A stretch of 51,262 nucleotides of DNA. Source: Acidobacteriota bacterium. Its GTDB lineage: Bacteria > Acidobacteriota > Vicinamibacteria > Marinacidobacterales > Marinacidobacteraceae. The notes below the pieces were generated by a model. It did not search any database and was not told the origin of the DNA. It saw only the letters and a list, made by a program, of their open reading frames with translations. Shown here piece after piece: positions 8,882 through 16,171 of the stretch. The position numbers and the translations under genes were made by a program. The stretch spans positions 1 to 51,262 of the forward strand of contig VXNL01000096.1 of NCBI GenBank assembly GCA_009840635.1. The letters run 5' to 3'. Positions within the stretch are counted from its first letter, which is position 1, and the number at the start of each line of letters is the position of its first letter.

Positions 8882-8911
8882 CTAGCAACTGCTAGTGCGT
8901 ATAATACACAC
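8882..8911 (+). promoter_or_regulatory. hicAB promoter with two operator-like palindromes
   Basis: A perfect palindrome CTAGCA-AC-TGCTAG spans 8882-8895. Next to it a near-palindrome GTGCGTAT-A-ATACACAC spans 8895-8911 and contains a consensus -10 box TATAAT at 8900-8905. The -10 ends 8 nt before the GTG of hicA and no ribosome site is present, so the transcript is probably leaderless. The palindromes fit binding of the HicB ribbon-helix-helix dimer for autorepression (inference from family behaviour). Confidence 0.65.
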
Positions 8912-8913
8912 TG

Positions 8914-9105
8914 GTGAGCAGTGCTGAGGTGATCCGCAGGCTCAGTCGCGACGGATGGGTCCTCCGCAACTCCCGCGGGAGCCATCATCACTACGTTCAC
9001 CCCACCACCTCCGGAAAGGTCACGGTCCCGCACCCAATCAAGCGGATTCCGATCGGCACCCTCCGCAGCATCTTCCGCCAAGCCGGGTGGGAATGGAGAC
9101 CTTGA
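8914..9105 (+). CDS. hicA: HicA toxin, type II toxin-antitoxin mRNA interferase
   Basis: A 63-residue double-stranded-RNA-binding-fold toxin that would cleave mRNA and inhibit translation. The motif order is typical: SAEVIRRLSRDGWVLRNSRGSHHHYVHP, with the catalytic His at position 24 in GSH, then VTVPHP and GTLRSIFRQAGW. Length is normal. It starts with GTG immediately after a TATAAT promoter, without a leader. The stop TGA overlaps the ATG of hicB by one base. This gene order (toxin first) is the usual one for hicAB. Confidence 0.92.
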   Translation: MSSAEVIRRLSRDGWVLRNSRGSHHHYVHPTTSGKVTVPHPIKRIPIGTLRSIFRQAGWEWRP

Positions 9106-9512
9106 TGCAATTCCCAATCGTGATCCACAAGGACGAGGACAGCGACTACGGCGTAACCGTGCCGGATCTTCCCGGGTGCTTTTCCGGCGGCGAAACTCTG
9201 GTCGGAGCCATCCAGGCGGCGGAAGAGGCGGCCCTGTGCCACATCGAGGGCCTGCTCATGGACGGAGAGCCCATCCCAGAGGCAAAACCGCTTGAAGAGC
9301 ACCGAGCCGCCCCGGAGTTCCAGGAAGGAATCTGGGCGCTGGTCACCGTGGATCTCTCCCGGCTTTCCAGCAAGGCGCGCAGGATCAACATCACGGTGCC
9401 CGCAAGGGTGCTCGCCATCGTGGACGAAGCGGCCGCCCGTCACGGGGAGACGCGGTCCGGTTTCCTCGCGCGGGCGGCGCTCCGGTACATCGAACAGGAA
9501 GCAAGCGCCTGA
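9105..9512 (+). CDS. hicB: HicB antitoxin with C-terminal ribbon-helix-helix domain
   Basis: A 135-residue antitoxin. The ATG at 9105 overlaps the hicA stop and has GGAGA 5 nt upstream; an upstream in-frame ATG at 9093 is possible but lies inside hicA. Residues about 1-60 form the partial RNase H-like fold that blocks HicA (DSDYGVTVPDLPGCFSGGET, then the AEEAALCHIEGLL helix). Residues about 93-133 form a ribbon-helix-helix DNA-binding domain (RRINITVPARVLAIVDEAAARHG, then SGFLARAALRYI), which should bind the palindromes upstream of hicA. The HicB belongs to the RHH type rather than the HTH type. Confidence 0.92.
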   Translation: MQFPIVIHKDEDSDYGVTVPDLPGCFSGGETLVGAIQAAEEAALCHIEGLLMDGEPIPEAKPLEEHRAAPEFQEGIWALVTVDLSRLSSKARRINITVPARVLAIVDEAAARHGETRSGFLARAALRYIEQEASA

Positions 9513-9547
9513 ACCCCCTCCCGTAGCTGCCACCAACACCAGGGACC

Positions 9548-9571
9548 GCTGACCTGGCTGAAGGCGTTCTG
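9548..9571 (+). repeat. 24-bp direct repeat, right copy (after hicB)
   Basis: Identical to 8852-8875 but not part of a gene: the frame continues past where the stop should be (TTC TGC instead of TTC TGA). It marks the right edge of the segment carrying hicAB. The sequence on its outer side does not resemble that after either DUF5916 gene. Confidence 0.85.
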
Positions 9572-9656
9572 CGCGCATTGCACCCGTTGACGGGCCTGCC
9601 GGTCCCGCCTATCGTCCCCGCACTTCGGGCGAACCGGAGCGAATCGAGGAACTGAC

Positions 9657-9992
9657 GTGAAGAAGTACCTGGTGCTCTACCACATGCCCACGTCCTTCGT
9701 GGAGATGGCGAAGAACGCCGATCCGGCGGAGATGAAGGCCGGGATGGAGGCGTGGATGGCCTGGTTCGCACGCTGCGGCGACCATCTCGTCGACATGGGA
9801 ACCCAGCTCTCGGGGGGACGGCGACTGACCGCCTCCGGCAGTTCGTCCAGCCAGCGGAACGTCGTCTGCTTTTCGATCGTTCAGGCGGAGAGCATGGAAG
9901 CGGCCGAGGCGCTGCTCGCCGACCACCCGCACCTCGCCTGGTCGCCGGACTGCGAGATCGAGGTGCACGAGATGGTGGGAGGGTCCGGCTGA
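9657..9992 (+). CDS. YciI-like small protein
   Basis: A 111-residue protein starting at GTG with a GAGGA ribosome site. It resembles YCII/DGPF-type ferredoxin-like proteins: KKYLVLYHMPTSF as first strand, a helix with MEAWMAWF, then NVVCFSIVQAESMEAAEALLADHPHL and a final CEIEVHEM strand. Members of the group are small alpha/beta proteins of mostly unknown role. Its TGA stop overlaps the probable start of the second DUF5916 gene, so the two are likely translated together. The 24-bp repeat lies 85 bp upstream. Confidence 0.75.
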   Translation: MKKYLVLYHMPTSFVEMAKNADPAEMKAGMEAWMAWFARCGDHLVDMGTQLSGGRRLTASGSSSSQRNVVCFSIVQAESMEAAEALLADHPHLAWSPDCEIEVHEMVGGSG

Positions 9993-12160
9993 TTTACCCG
10001 TCTGTCGCCCTGCGCGGAGTAGCGGCTGCCCTGCTGCTCGCCAGCCTGGTGATCGGCACTCCGGCGCCGGCCCAGGACCGCACCGCCCGGGCGGTCCGGA
10101 TCGATACCCCGCCACGCATCGACGGCGTCCTCGACGAACCGTTCTGGGCGGACATCCCGCCGGTCACGGGGTTCCGGCAACGCGATCCGGTGGACGGCGC
10201 GCCCGCCAGCGAGCGGACCGAGGTGCGGATCGCCTACGACGAGGACGCCCTCTACTTCGGCTTCATGTTCTTCGATTCGGAACCCGACCGGATTCGGCGG
10301 GACGTCCTGCACCGGGGCGGGCGGATCGACAAGGACGACCGGGTGATCATCGGGCTCGACACCTACTTCGACCGGCGGAACGGCTACATCTTCGAGGTCG
10401 GCGCACCGGGCACGCAGGACGACGCCCTCTTCGCCGACGAGAGTCTCGACCGGCCGGACTGGAACTGGGACGGCGTCTTCACCACCGAGACCACCGTGAA
10501 CGAGGACGGGTGGGTGCTGGAGATGGAGATCCCGTTCACCACCATCCGCTTCGCGGACGTCGAGGAGCCGCTCATGGGGATCGCCTTCCAGCGCTCCATC
10601 CGGCGGAAGAACGAGACCGTCATCTGGCCGCACATCGGCCAGGACTACCGGGGCAGCATCGCCCAGTCCTCCCAGTACGCGACCCTGACCGGGCTGAAGG
10701 ACGTCCGCCGGGGCCACCGCCTCGAGGTGAAGCCCTACGCCAACCTCGGCGCCCAGCAGTTGAACGGCCAGGACGGCTTCGAACGCGAGTCGAAGGCCGG
10801 TCTCGACCTGAAGTACGGGCTCACCTCGAACCTGACGCTCGACCTCACCTGGAACACCGACTTCGCGCAGGTCGAGACGGACAACGTCCAGATCAACCTG
10901 ACCCGTTTCGACCTGTTCTTCCCGGAAAAGCGCGAGTTCTTCCTCGAACGGGCCGGCCTCTTCGAGTTCGGAACGACCCAGGAAACGGAAGTGTTCTTCA
11001 GCCGGCGGATCGGCCTCGAGGACGACATCCTCGGCGGGGGACGGCTGACGGGACAGGCCGGGCCCATCTCGATCGGAGCGCTGGCGCTCCGGACCGAGAG
11101 CCGCGTGCCCGAAGTGGACGCCGGCGCCTGGAACTCGGTGGTGCGGCTCCAGGCGAACCTGCATGAACGCACCACCGTCGGGGCGATCGCCACCAGCCTC
11201 GACGCCTCCGGCGGGTCGAGCAACCGGGTCGCGGGCGCGGATTTCGTGACCCGCTTCTGGAGCAGCTCCCAGTTCCGGATGTGGGGCGCGCGGGTCTGGG
11301 ATTCGGAGGACACCGGAGCGGAGGAAGGCAACGCAGCCGCCCGGGCTGAACTGGAGCTCCAGAACGACCGCTACGCCCTGCGGATTCGCCGGACCCACGT
11401 CGGCAAGGCGTTCGACCCGGCGCTCGGCTTCGTCCGCCGGCGCGACCAGGACCAGTGGTACGTCTGGACCGCGTTCACGCCGCGTTTCGAGTCCAGCGAC
11501 TGGGCGCGCCGGTCGTGGCTCTGGCTGGGCGGAGAGCGAATCCTCGGAACGGACGGCGAACTCCAGTCACGCCAGTCGGGCTCTCACGCCGGTCTGGAGT
11601 TCGAGTCCGGCGAATCCATCGAGTTCAACCTCGACAGCCGGTTCGAACGCCTGCACGGCCCCGCGTCCATCAGCGGACGGGTGCTCGCTCCGGGCGACTA
11701 CCGGTTCACCTCGTATGAACTCGGGGCCAGGACGAACGACAGCCGGGTCTTCTCCGGTTTTCTCTTCGGGTCCACGGGGAGCTTCTGGGGCGGCGACCGC
11801 AGTCAGGTCCGGGGCGGGGTCAGCCTCAAGACCGGCCCGCATCTCACCATCGGGGGACAGGTCTCCCGGAACCAGGTGTCGCTGCCGGTGCTCGACGGCG
11901 ACTTCGCCACCACCCTGATCGCGGTGAACGTCGAGGGCGCGGTCAGCCGCAAGCTGTTCGCGGGGGCGTTCATCCAGTGGGACAACCTCTCGAAGGAGCT
12001 CCAGGCGAACATCCGAGTGGACTGGATCCACACGCCGGGGAGCGACCTCTTCCTGGTCCTCGACACCGGTTACATCACCGACGACACGCTCGATCCCCGC
12101 CTCGACCCCTGGACCCGCCGGACCGCGGTCGCCAAGCTGACCTGGCTGAAGGCGTTCTGA
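9992..12160 (+). CDS. DUF5916 protein with N-terminal CBM9-like domain, copy B
   Basis: A 722-residue paralogue of the gene at 6696-8876, sharing long identical blocks (VDGVLDEPFWA, VETDNVQINLTRFDLFFPEK) and the same C-terminus KLTWLKAF. No ATG, GTG or TTG exists where a start is needed. The best candidates are an ATT at 9992, which overlaps the stop of the YciI-like gene as TGATT, and a CTG at 9989; GGGAGGG at 9977-9983 is well placed for both. Either gives the signal peptide (VALRGVAAALLLASLVIGTPAPAQ). I use the ATT because the geometry matches the TGATG overlap seen in hicAB. Function is as uncertain as for copy A: probable outer-membrane or secreted. Confidence 0.82.
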   Translation: MYPSVALRGVAAALLLASLVIGTPAPAQDRTARAVRIDTPPRIDGVLDEPFWADIPPVTGFRQRDPVDGAPASERTEVRIAYDEDALYFGFMFFDSEPDRIRRDVLHRGGRIDKDDRVIIGLDTYFDRRNGYIFEVGAPGTQDDALFADESLDRPDWNWDGVFTTETTVNEDGWVLEMEIPFTTIRFADVEEPLMGIAFQRSIRRKNETVIWPHIGQDYRGSIAQSSQYATLTGLKDVRRGHRLEVKPYANLGAQQLNGQDGFERESKAGLDLKYGLTSNLTLDLTWNTDFAQVETDNVQINLTRFDLFFPEKREFFLERAGLFEFGTTQETEVFFSRRIGLEDDILGGGRLTGQAGPISIGALALRTESRVPEVDAGAWNSVVRLQANLHERTTVGAIATSLDASGGSSNRVAGADFVTRFWSSSQFRMWGARVWDSEDTGAEEGNAAARAELELQNDRYALRIRRTHVGKAFDPALGFVRRRDQDQWYVWTAFTPRFESSDWARRSWLWLGGERILGTDGELQSRQSGSHAGLEFESGESIEFNLDSRFERLHGPASISGRVLAPGDYRFTSYELGARTNDSRVFSGFLFGSTGSFWGGDRSQVRGGVSLKTGPHLTIGGQVSRNQVSLPVLDGDFATTLIAVNVEGAVSRKLFAGAFIQWDNLSKELQANIRVDWIHTPGSDLFLVLDTGYITDDTLDPRLDPWTRRTAVAKLTWLKAF

Positions 12161-12205
12161 GGGTCCGGCGACAGAGCTCCCCGGCTCCCCATGCCGGCCC
12201 GCAGT

Positions 12206-12640
12206 TCAGGAAACTTGCAGCGGGTGGCGCCAGCGGAGGCCGCGGAACCGGGCGAAATCGCGGTCGGTGGTGATCCATTCGCAGCCGCGCTCGATTGCCA
12301 GCGCTGCAAAGTAGGCATCCGGCACGAGGTTGCCTTTTGCGCCGGACTCGTCGCACAGCCGACGGAAAACGCGCCAGTGGTCGGGTCCCGGATTCACCGC
12401 GACGCGATTGGGACGCTCTCGGAGAAACTCGACGAAGTGCACCGCGTTCGCCGGAGGGCTGGGCGGCACGAGAATACGCGGGTGGGTCACGACGCGCAGG
12501 AAACCGCTGAGGACAAGGTCGCTCAGTCCGAAAGCGGAGTCGGCGTTGATCGTCGATTCGAGCCACTCCCTGTAGTCGGCGTGTCTCACCGCCTCTTCCC
12601 GATACGCATAAACCAGCACATTGACATCGGGCAAGATCAC
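12206..12640 (-). CDS. vapC: VapC-type PIN-domain toxin
   Basis: A 144-residue PIN-domain RNase. It begins MILPDVNVLVYAYR with the first metal-binding Asp at position 5; further acidic residues are Asp108 in LVPDAYFAALAIE and Asp126 in TTDRDFARF. The pattern FLRVVTHPRI and the ending FARFRGLRWRHPL match the mycobacterial-type VapC subfamily, in which the second acidic position of other VapCs is not conserved. It would cleave tRNA or rRNA when free of VapB. Its start overlaps the vapB stop by 4 bases, as expected for a coupled antitoxin-toxin pair. Confidence 0.92.
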   Translation of the reverse strand: MILPDVNVLVYAYREEAVRHADYREWLESTINADSAFGLSDLVLSGFLRVVTHPRILVPPSPPANAVHFVEFLRERPNRVAVNPGPDHWRVFRRLCDESGAKGNLVPDAYFAALAIERGCEWITTDRDFARFRGLRWRHPLQVS

Positions 12641-12882
12641 GATGTTTTGTCCATCAGGTCGAGCAGTGCCGCGGAGTCGTCAAGATCCACGCCTGGCGCG
12701 ACGCCCTGCCCGCGAAAGGTCGGCAGCCGGACGCGAGTTCGCCGTTCGGCGGCGCTCGCGGTCCGCGCCAGCCGTTCCCGCAGCGACTCCTCGATGATGG
12801 CAGTCAGCGTCATCCCGGAGCGGGCCGCTTCGCGCTTTGCCTCGCGGAGAAGAGGATCATCCAGCCGTATCGTCGTTCTCAT
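12637..12882 (-). CDS. vapB: VapB-type ribbon-helix-helix antitoxin
   Basis: An 81-residue antitoxin. The N-terminus MRTTIRLDDPLLREAKREAARSG forms the ribbon-helix-helix DNA-binding domain, followed by TAIIEESLRERL. The C-terminal half (RVRLPTFRGQGVAPGVDLDDSAALLDLMD) is the toxin-neutralising tail seen in this VapB group. It lies upstream of vapC with a 4-base overlap. The strong promoter at 12891-12919 places its 5' end about 3 nt before the ATG, and no ribosome site is present. Confidence 0.9.
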   Translation of the reverse strand: MRTTIRLDDPLLREAKREAARSGMTLTAIIEESLRERLARTASAAERRTRVRLPTFRGQGVAPGVDLDDSAALLDLMDKTS

Positions 12883-12890
12883 GACATCAA

Positions 12891-12919
12891 AGCATATTTG
12901 ATATGCATCAATATGTCAA
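12891..12919 (-). promoter_or_regulatory. vapBC promoter with overlapping operator palindromes
   Basis: On the minus strand: consensus -35 TTGACA (12914-12919), a 17-nt spacer and -10 TATGCT (12891-12896), ending 8 nt before the vapB ATG. A perfect inverted repeat GCATAT-TTG-ATATGC at 12892-12906 covers the -10, and TTGAT-ATGC-ATCAA at 12898-12911 lies in the spacer. These are good candidates for VapB binding and autorepression. It is the best sigma-70-like promoter in the window. Confidence 0.8.
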
Positions 12920-12991
12920 TACGATCACTCCCTCGTGAAGACTTGACGCAGACCTTCTGACGTACGATTCGCCGCTCCCGGAGGAAAGAAC

Positions 12992-13501
12992 ATGACTTCC
13001 ACCCGTTCGCTGGTACTGGCACTCGCCGGTCTGGCCCTGATCGCCGCCCCCGCCGCTGCCGAGAACGACGTCGCCGATGTCGCCTCGCTGCAGACCACCT
13101 TCGAGACCGCGGTCGAGGCACTCAACGGCGGCAACCTGGACGGCTTCCTGGATACCGTCCACGAGGAGGCGCTGTCCTTCTACGCCTGCGGCCCGACTTC
13201 AGGGAAACAGGGACGCGAGGCCTGCGCGATCGACTGGAACCTGTTCTTCAACAACACCACCGGGGCGGAATTCCGGACGAGTAACGAGCAGTACCGGGTC
13301 ATCGGCGGCACCGGGATCGCCTACGGCGAGTACGCGCTTTCCGTCCTCTACGACGGGAAGGAGCGGATGACCGTCCACGAGGGCCGCTACACGATGACCT
13401 ACATCGACGTGGACGGCCGGTGGCAGATCATCATGCAGCACAACACCCCGGCCGGCGACGACCCGCAGCCGGTGAAGAACCTGCGCCAGCCGGGCCGTTA
13501 A
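12992..13501 (+). CDS. Exported SnoaL-like/NTF2-fold protein
   Basis: A 169-residue protein with a signal peptide (MTSTRSLVLALAGLALIAAPAAA) and GGAGGAAAG just before the ATG. The mature part reads like a SnoaL/DUF4440-type NTF2 fold: an initial helix SLQTTFETAVEALNGGNLDGFLDTVHEEA, a central FRTSNEQYRVIGGTGIAYGEY, and final strands HEGRYTMTYIDVDGRWQIIMQHNT. Such domains bind small ligands or act as weak enzymes; no catalytic residues can be assigned. The stop overlaps that of the convergent gene at 13498-13845 through a shared TTAA. Confidence 0.75.
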   Translation: MTSTRSLVLALAGLALIAAPAAAENDVADVASLQTTFETAVEALNGGNLDGFLDTVHEEALSFYACGPTSGKQGREACAIDWNLFFNNTTGAEFRTSNEQYRVIGGTGIAYGEYALSVLYDGKERMTVHEGRYTMTYIDVDGRWQIIMQHNTPAGDDPQPVKNLRQPGR

Positions 13502-13845
13502 GCGTCAATCGCCGCCGCCACTTCCGTGAGGAAATCCGCGGCGCGCGCCGGGCCGAGCCCCTCCAGGTAGGCGTCGAGCTGTTCCCGGCTCCACCCGGAG
13601 TCCGGGGCGTGGTCCGCGACCATCTCCGCGGCCAGACCGATGAGCGGCGTACCCCCGGCGTGGGCGCCGTCGGTCACGCGGTAGGCGCGTTCGAAGCCTT
13701 CAACGAAGGGCTGGGAGGGCGAGAGCGCCTGGATCTCGTCGCTGAGCCGGCGAAGTTCCGGGGCCAGCTCCCGGGCCTCCGGATTCGCGCGCAGGCTCCG
13801 GACGACCGACTCGAAGACGTCTCCGAACCGGGCGCGGGCCTTCAT
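13498..13845 (-). CDS. Hypothetical small acidic protein
   Basis: A 115-residue protein of unknown function. I chose the ATG at 13845 (MKARARFGDVFESVVRSL) because the upstream part of the open frame is low-complexity Arg-rich sequence. It looks all-helical: VFESVVRSLRANPEARELAPELRRLSDEIQAL, then SQPFVEGFERAYRV and REQLDAYLEGLGPARAADFLTEVAAAI. No membrane segment or signal is seen. It ends convergently with the SnoaL-like gene, with a 4-bp overlap of coding ends. Confidence 0.55.
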   Translation of the reverse strand: MKARARFGDVFESVVRSLRANPEARELAPELRRLSDEIQALSPSQPFVEGFERAYRVTDGAHAGGTPLIGLAAEMVADHAPDSGWSREQLDAYLEGLGPARAADFLTEVAAAIDA

Positions 13846-13955
13846 GCCCCTATTGTCGCCCGCGTGGCCAGCAGGCGAGGTATTGCCGTGACACGTGCAG
13901 GTACCACTCCTGCGGTATCGTCGCCGCCGTCTGCGAGACGAACAAGGAGGTGCTC

Positions 13956-15065
13956 GTGGGACCGGACGACGCAACCTACGTCGAGTTCGAGGGGGTCTCG
14001 AAGACCTACGACGGGGTGACCCCGGTGGTGGACGGACTCGACCTCCAGGTCAGAAAGGGCGAGTTCCTGACCCTGCTCGGGCCCTCGGGGTCCGGCAAGA
14101 CCACCTGCCTGATGATGTTGGCCGGTTTCGAGGCGCCCACCGCCGGCGCCATCCGGGTCCGCGGCCGTCCGGTCGGTGACCTACCGCCGCGGAAGCGCGG
14201 CATCGGGATGGTGTTCCAGAACTACGCGCTCTTCCCGCACCTGACGGTCGGGCAGAACCTGTCCTTCCCGCTGGAGGTGCGCGGGGTGGATCCGGAGGAC
14301 CGGCGTCAGCGGGTGGCGCGCGCCCTCGCTCTGGTCCGTCTCGAGGGCTACGAGAACCGCAAGACGACGCAGCTCTCCGGCGGCCAGCAGCAACGGGTCG
14401 CGATCGCCCGCGCCCTGGTCTTCGAGCCGGACCTCGTGCTGATGGACGAGCCGCTGGGCGCCCTCGACCGCCGGCTCCGCGAGGAGATGCAGTACGAGAT
14501 CCGGCGCATCCAGCGCACCCTGGGGATCACTTGCATCTACGTGACCCACGACCAGCAGGAGGCCATGGTGCTCTCCGACCGCGTCGCGGTCTTCCACGAT
14601 GGCCGCCTGCAGCAGATCGCCTCCCCTGAAGGCCTCTACGAGGAACCGATGCGGAACTTCGTGGCGCGCTTCATCGGCGAGAACAACCGGCTCTCCGGGA
14701 CGATCGAGAGCATTGACGGCGCTGTCTGCGACGTCCGGGTCGGCGACGCGCTGATCCAGGCCCTTCGGGTAGTCCCGGCCGGGATCGGGGACCCGACCAC
14801 GCTTTCCATCCGTCCCGAACGGGTCGGGCTGGCGCCCGAGCCCGGGCTCTACCACAACGAGTTCGAGGCCGAGGTGCGGGACCTGACCTTCCTCGGCGAC
14901 CACCTGCGGGTCGTGGTGCGCCTGCTTGGGAACGACGACTTCGTCGTGAAGATCCCGAACGTCGTGGGGCACGGCGCCGTGATCCCCGGGGATCGGGTCC
15001 GGATCGGCTGGACCCCCACGGACTGCCGGGCGCTGGACCACGAGCCCGAATCGGAGCCGCCGTGA
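13956..15065 (+). CDS. Polyamine-type ABC importer ATPase (PotA-like)
   Basis: A 369-residue ATPase that powers import by the transporter encoded downstream. The GTG at 13956 is preferred over the GTG at 13950 because AAGGAGG occupies 13944-13950. Walker A is GPSGSGKT (residues 42-49), the Q-loop region is [14 protein letters not shown], the signature is [15 protein letters not shown], Walker B is [12 protein letters not shown], and the switch His is in [11 protein letters not shown]-terminal TOBE-type domain follows ([17 protein letters not shown], then [12 protein letters not shown]). This architecture is typical of spermidine/putrescine and related importers. It is the first gene of a five-gene operon and overlaps the next gene by 4 bases. 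Confidence 0.9.
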   Translation: MGPDDATYVEFEGVSKTYDGVTPVVDGLDLQVRKGEFLTLLGPSGSGKTTCLMMLAGFEAPTAGAIRVRGRPVGDLPPRKRGIGMVFQNYALFPHLTVGQNLSFPLEVRGVDPEDRRQRVARALALVRLEGYENRKTTQLSGGQQQRVAIARALVFEPDLVLMDEPLGALDRRLREEMQYEIRRIQRTLGITCIYVTHDQQEAMVLSDRVAVFHDGRLQQIASPEGLYEEPMRNFVARFIGENNRLSGTIESIDGAVCDVRVGDALIQALRVVPAGIGDPTTLSIRPERVGLAPEPGLYHNEFEAEVRDLTFLGDHLRVVVRLLGNDDFVVKIPNVVGHGAVIPGDRVRIGWTPTDCRALDHEPESEPP

Positions 15066-16171
15066 GCGACGCGGGCCGTGGGTACGCGGCGCCACGTGCG
15101 CTCGCGGCTCTCGCGCTGGCGGCCGGCATCGCCTGCGCCGCCGATCCTCCGGACGGCTCGCTGACCGCCGTCTCCTGGGGCGGTTCCTTCGCGCGGGCGG
15201 TGAACAAGGCCTACTACGAACCCTTCGAGGCCCGGACCGGGGTGGTGATCGGACGGGAGGACTACAACGGCGGGCTCGCCCAGATCCGAACGCAGGTGGA
15301 CATCGGGAACGTCCACTGGGACGTCCTGTCGCTCGAGATGTCCGACGCGATCCGGGGCTGCGACGAAGGGCTCCTCGAACGGATCCCGAAGGACATCCTC
15401 GCCCCGGGCGCGGACGGCGCCCCGGCGGAGGAGGACTTCTCGCCCGGCACCCTCAGCGAGTGCGGCGTGGGGCACACCTTCTACTCGACGATCTACGCCT
15501 ACCACCCGGATCGCTTTCCGGACGAGAAGCCGTCCACCATCGCCGACTTCTTCGATCTCGAACGCTTTCCCGGACGCCGCGGCATGCGCCGTACCCCGCT
15601 CGTGAACCTGGAGTTCGCACTGCTGGCGGACGCCGTCCCTCCCGCGGAGGTGTATGCCGTTCTGGACACCCCGGAGGGCCTGCGGCGCGCCTTCCGCAAG
15701 CTGGACACCATCCGGGATCACGTCGTCTGGTGGGAGGCCGGCGCCCAGCCGCCCCAGATGCTCGCCGACGCCGAGGTGGTGATGTCCACCGCCTACAACG
15801 GGCGCATCTTCAACGCCCAGGTCCTCGAGAACCAGCCCTTCGTCATCGTCTGGGACGGACAGGTGCTGGCCTGGGGGCAGATGGCCATCGTCGCGGGCTC
15901 GCCCAACCTCGACATCGCACTCGAATACATCCGGTTCATCACCTCGCCGGAGTCGCTCGCCCGGCTCACCGGCTACATCGCCTACGGCCCGGTGCGCCGG
16001 TCGGCGCTGCCGCTGGTCTCCACCCATGTCGAGACCGGCGCCGACATGCGGCCGCATCTGCCCACGAGTCCCGGGAATCTCCGGAACGCGCTGCGCAGCG
16101 ACTTCGCGTGGTGGACCGAGCACCTCGACGAGATGAACGAACGGTTCAGCGCCTGGCTGGCGAGGTCATGA
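15062..16171 (+). CDS. ABC transporter substrate-binding protein, PotD-like, copy 1
   Basis: A 369-residue periplasmic binding protein starting at a GTG inside the GTGA overlap with the ATPase gene. The N-terminus has a hydrophobic signal ending in GIACAADPP, with a Cys that may be lipidated although the lipobox is not canonical. The mature part follows the PotD-like pattern (LTAVSWGGSFARAVNKAYYEPFEARTG, later EDYNGGLAQIRTQV, FYSTIYAYHPDRFP, WWEAGAQPPQMLADAEVVMSTAYNGR). The ligand is unknown; polyamines are one possibility. The next gene is a close paralogue, so the transporter has two receptors. Confidence 0.88.
   Translation: MSDAGRGYAAPRALAALALAAGIACAADPPDGSLTAVSWGGSFARAVNKAYYEPFEARTGVVIGREDYNGGLAQIRTQVDIGNVHWDVLSLEMSDAIRGCDEGLLERIPKDILAPGADGAPAEEDFSPGTLSECGVGHTFYSTIYAYHPDRFPDEKPSTIADFFDLERFPGRRGMRRTPLVNLEFALLADAVPPAEVYAVLDTPEGLRRAFRKLDTIRDHVVWWEAGAQPPQMLADAEVVMSTAYNGRIFNAQVLENQPFVIVWDGQVLAWGQMAIVAGSPNLDIALEYIRFITSPESLARLTGYIAYGPVRRSALPLVSTHVETGADMRPHLPTSPGNLRNALRSDFAWWTEHLDEMNERFSAWLARS

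Noticed and set aside
6339..8888. Minus-strand open frame of 849 codons across DUF5916 copy A
   Set aside because: Pure shadow of the coding strand: no signal, domain or ribosome site. The plus-strand frame carries recognisable family motifs.
9752..9991. Upstream extension of DUF5916 copy B to 9752
   Set aside because: It would lie inside the YciI-like gene in another frame and put about 80 Arg-rich residues before the signal peptide.
12206..12640. Possible inactive VapC because the second acidic PIN residue is not obvious
   Set aside because: The mycobacterial-type VapC subfamily has this pattern. The other acidic residues (Asp5, Asp108, Asp126) are intact, so I see no sign of decay.
12943..12968. 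TTGACG and TACGAT as a promoter for the SnoaL-like gene
   Set aside because: The spacer is only 14 nt, too short for a sigma-70 promoter, although TACGAT alone might work as a -10.
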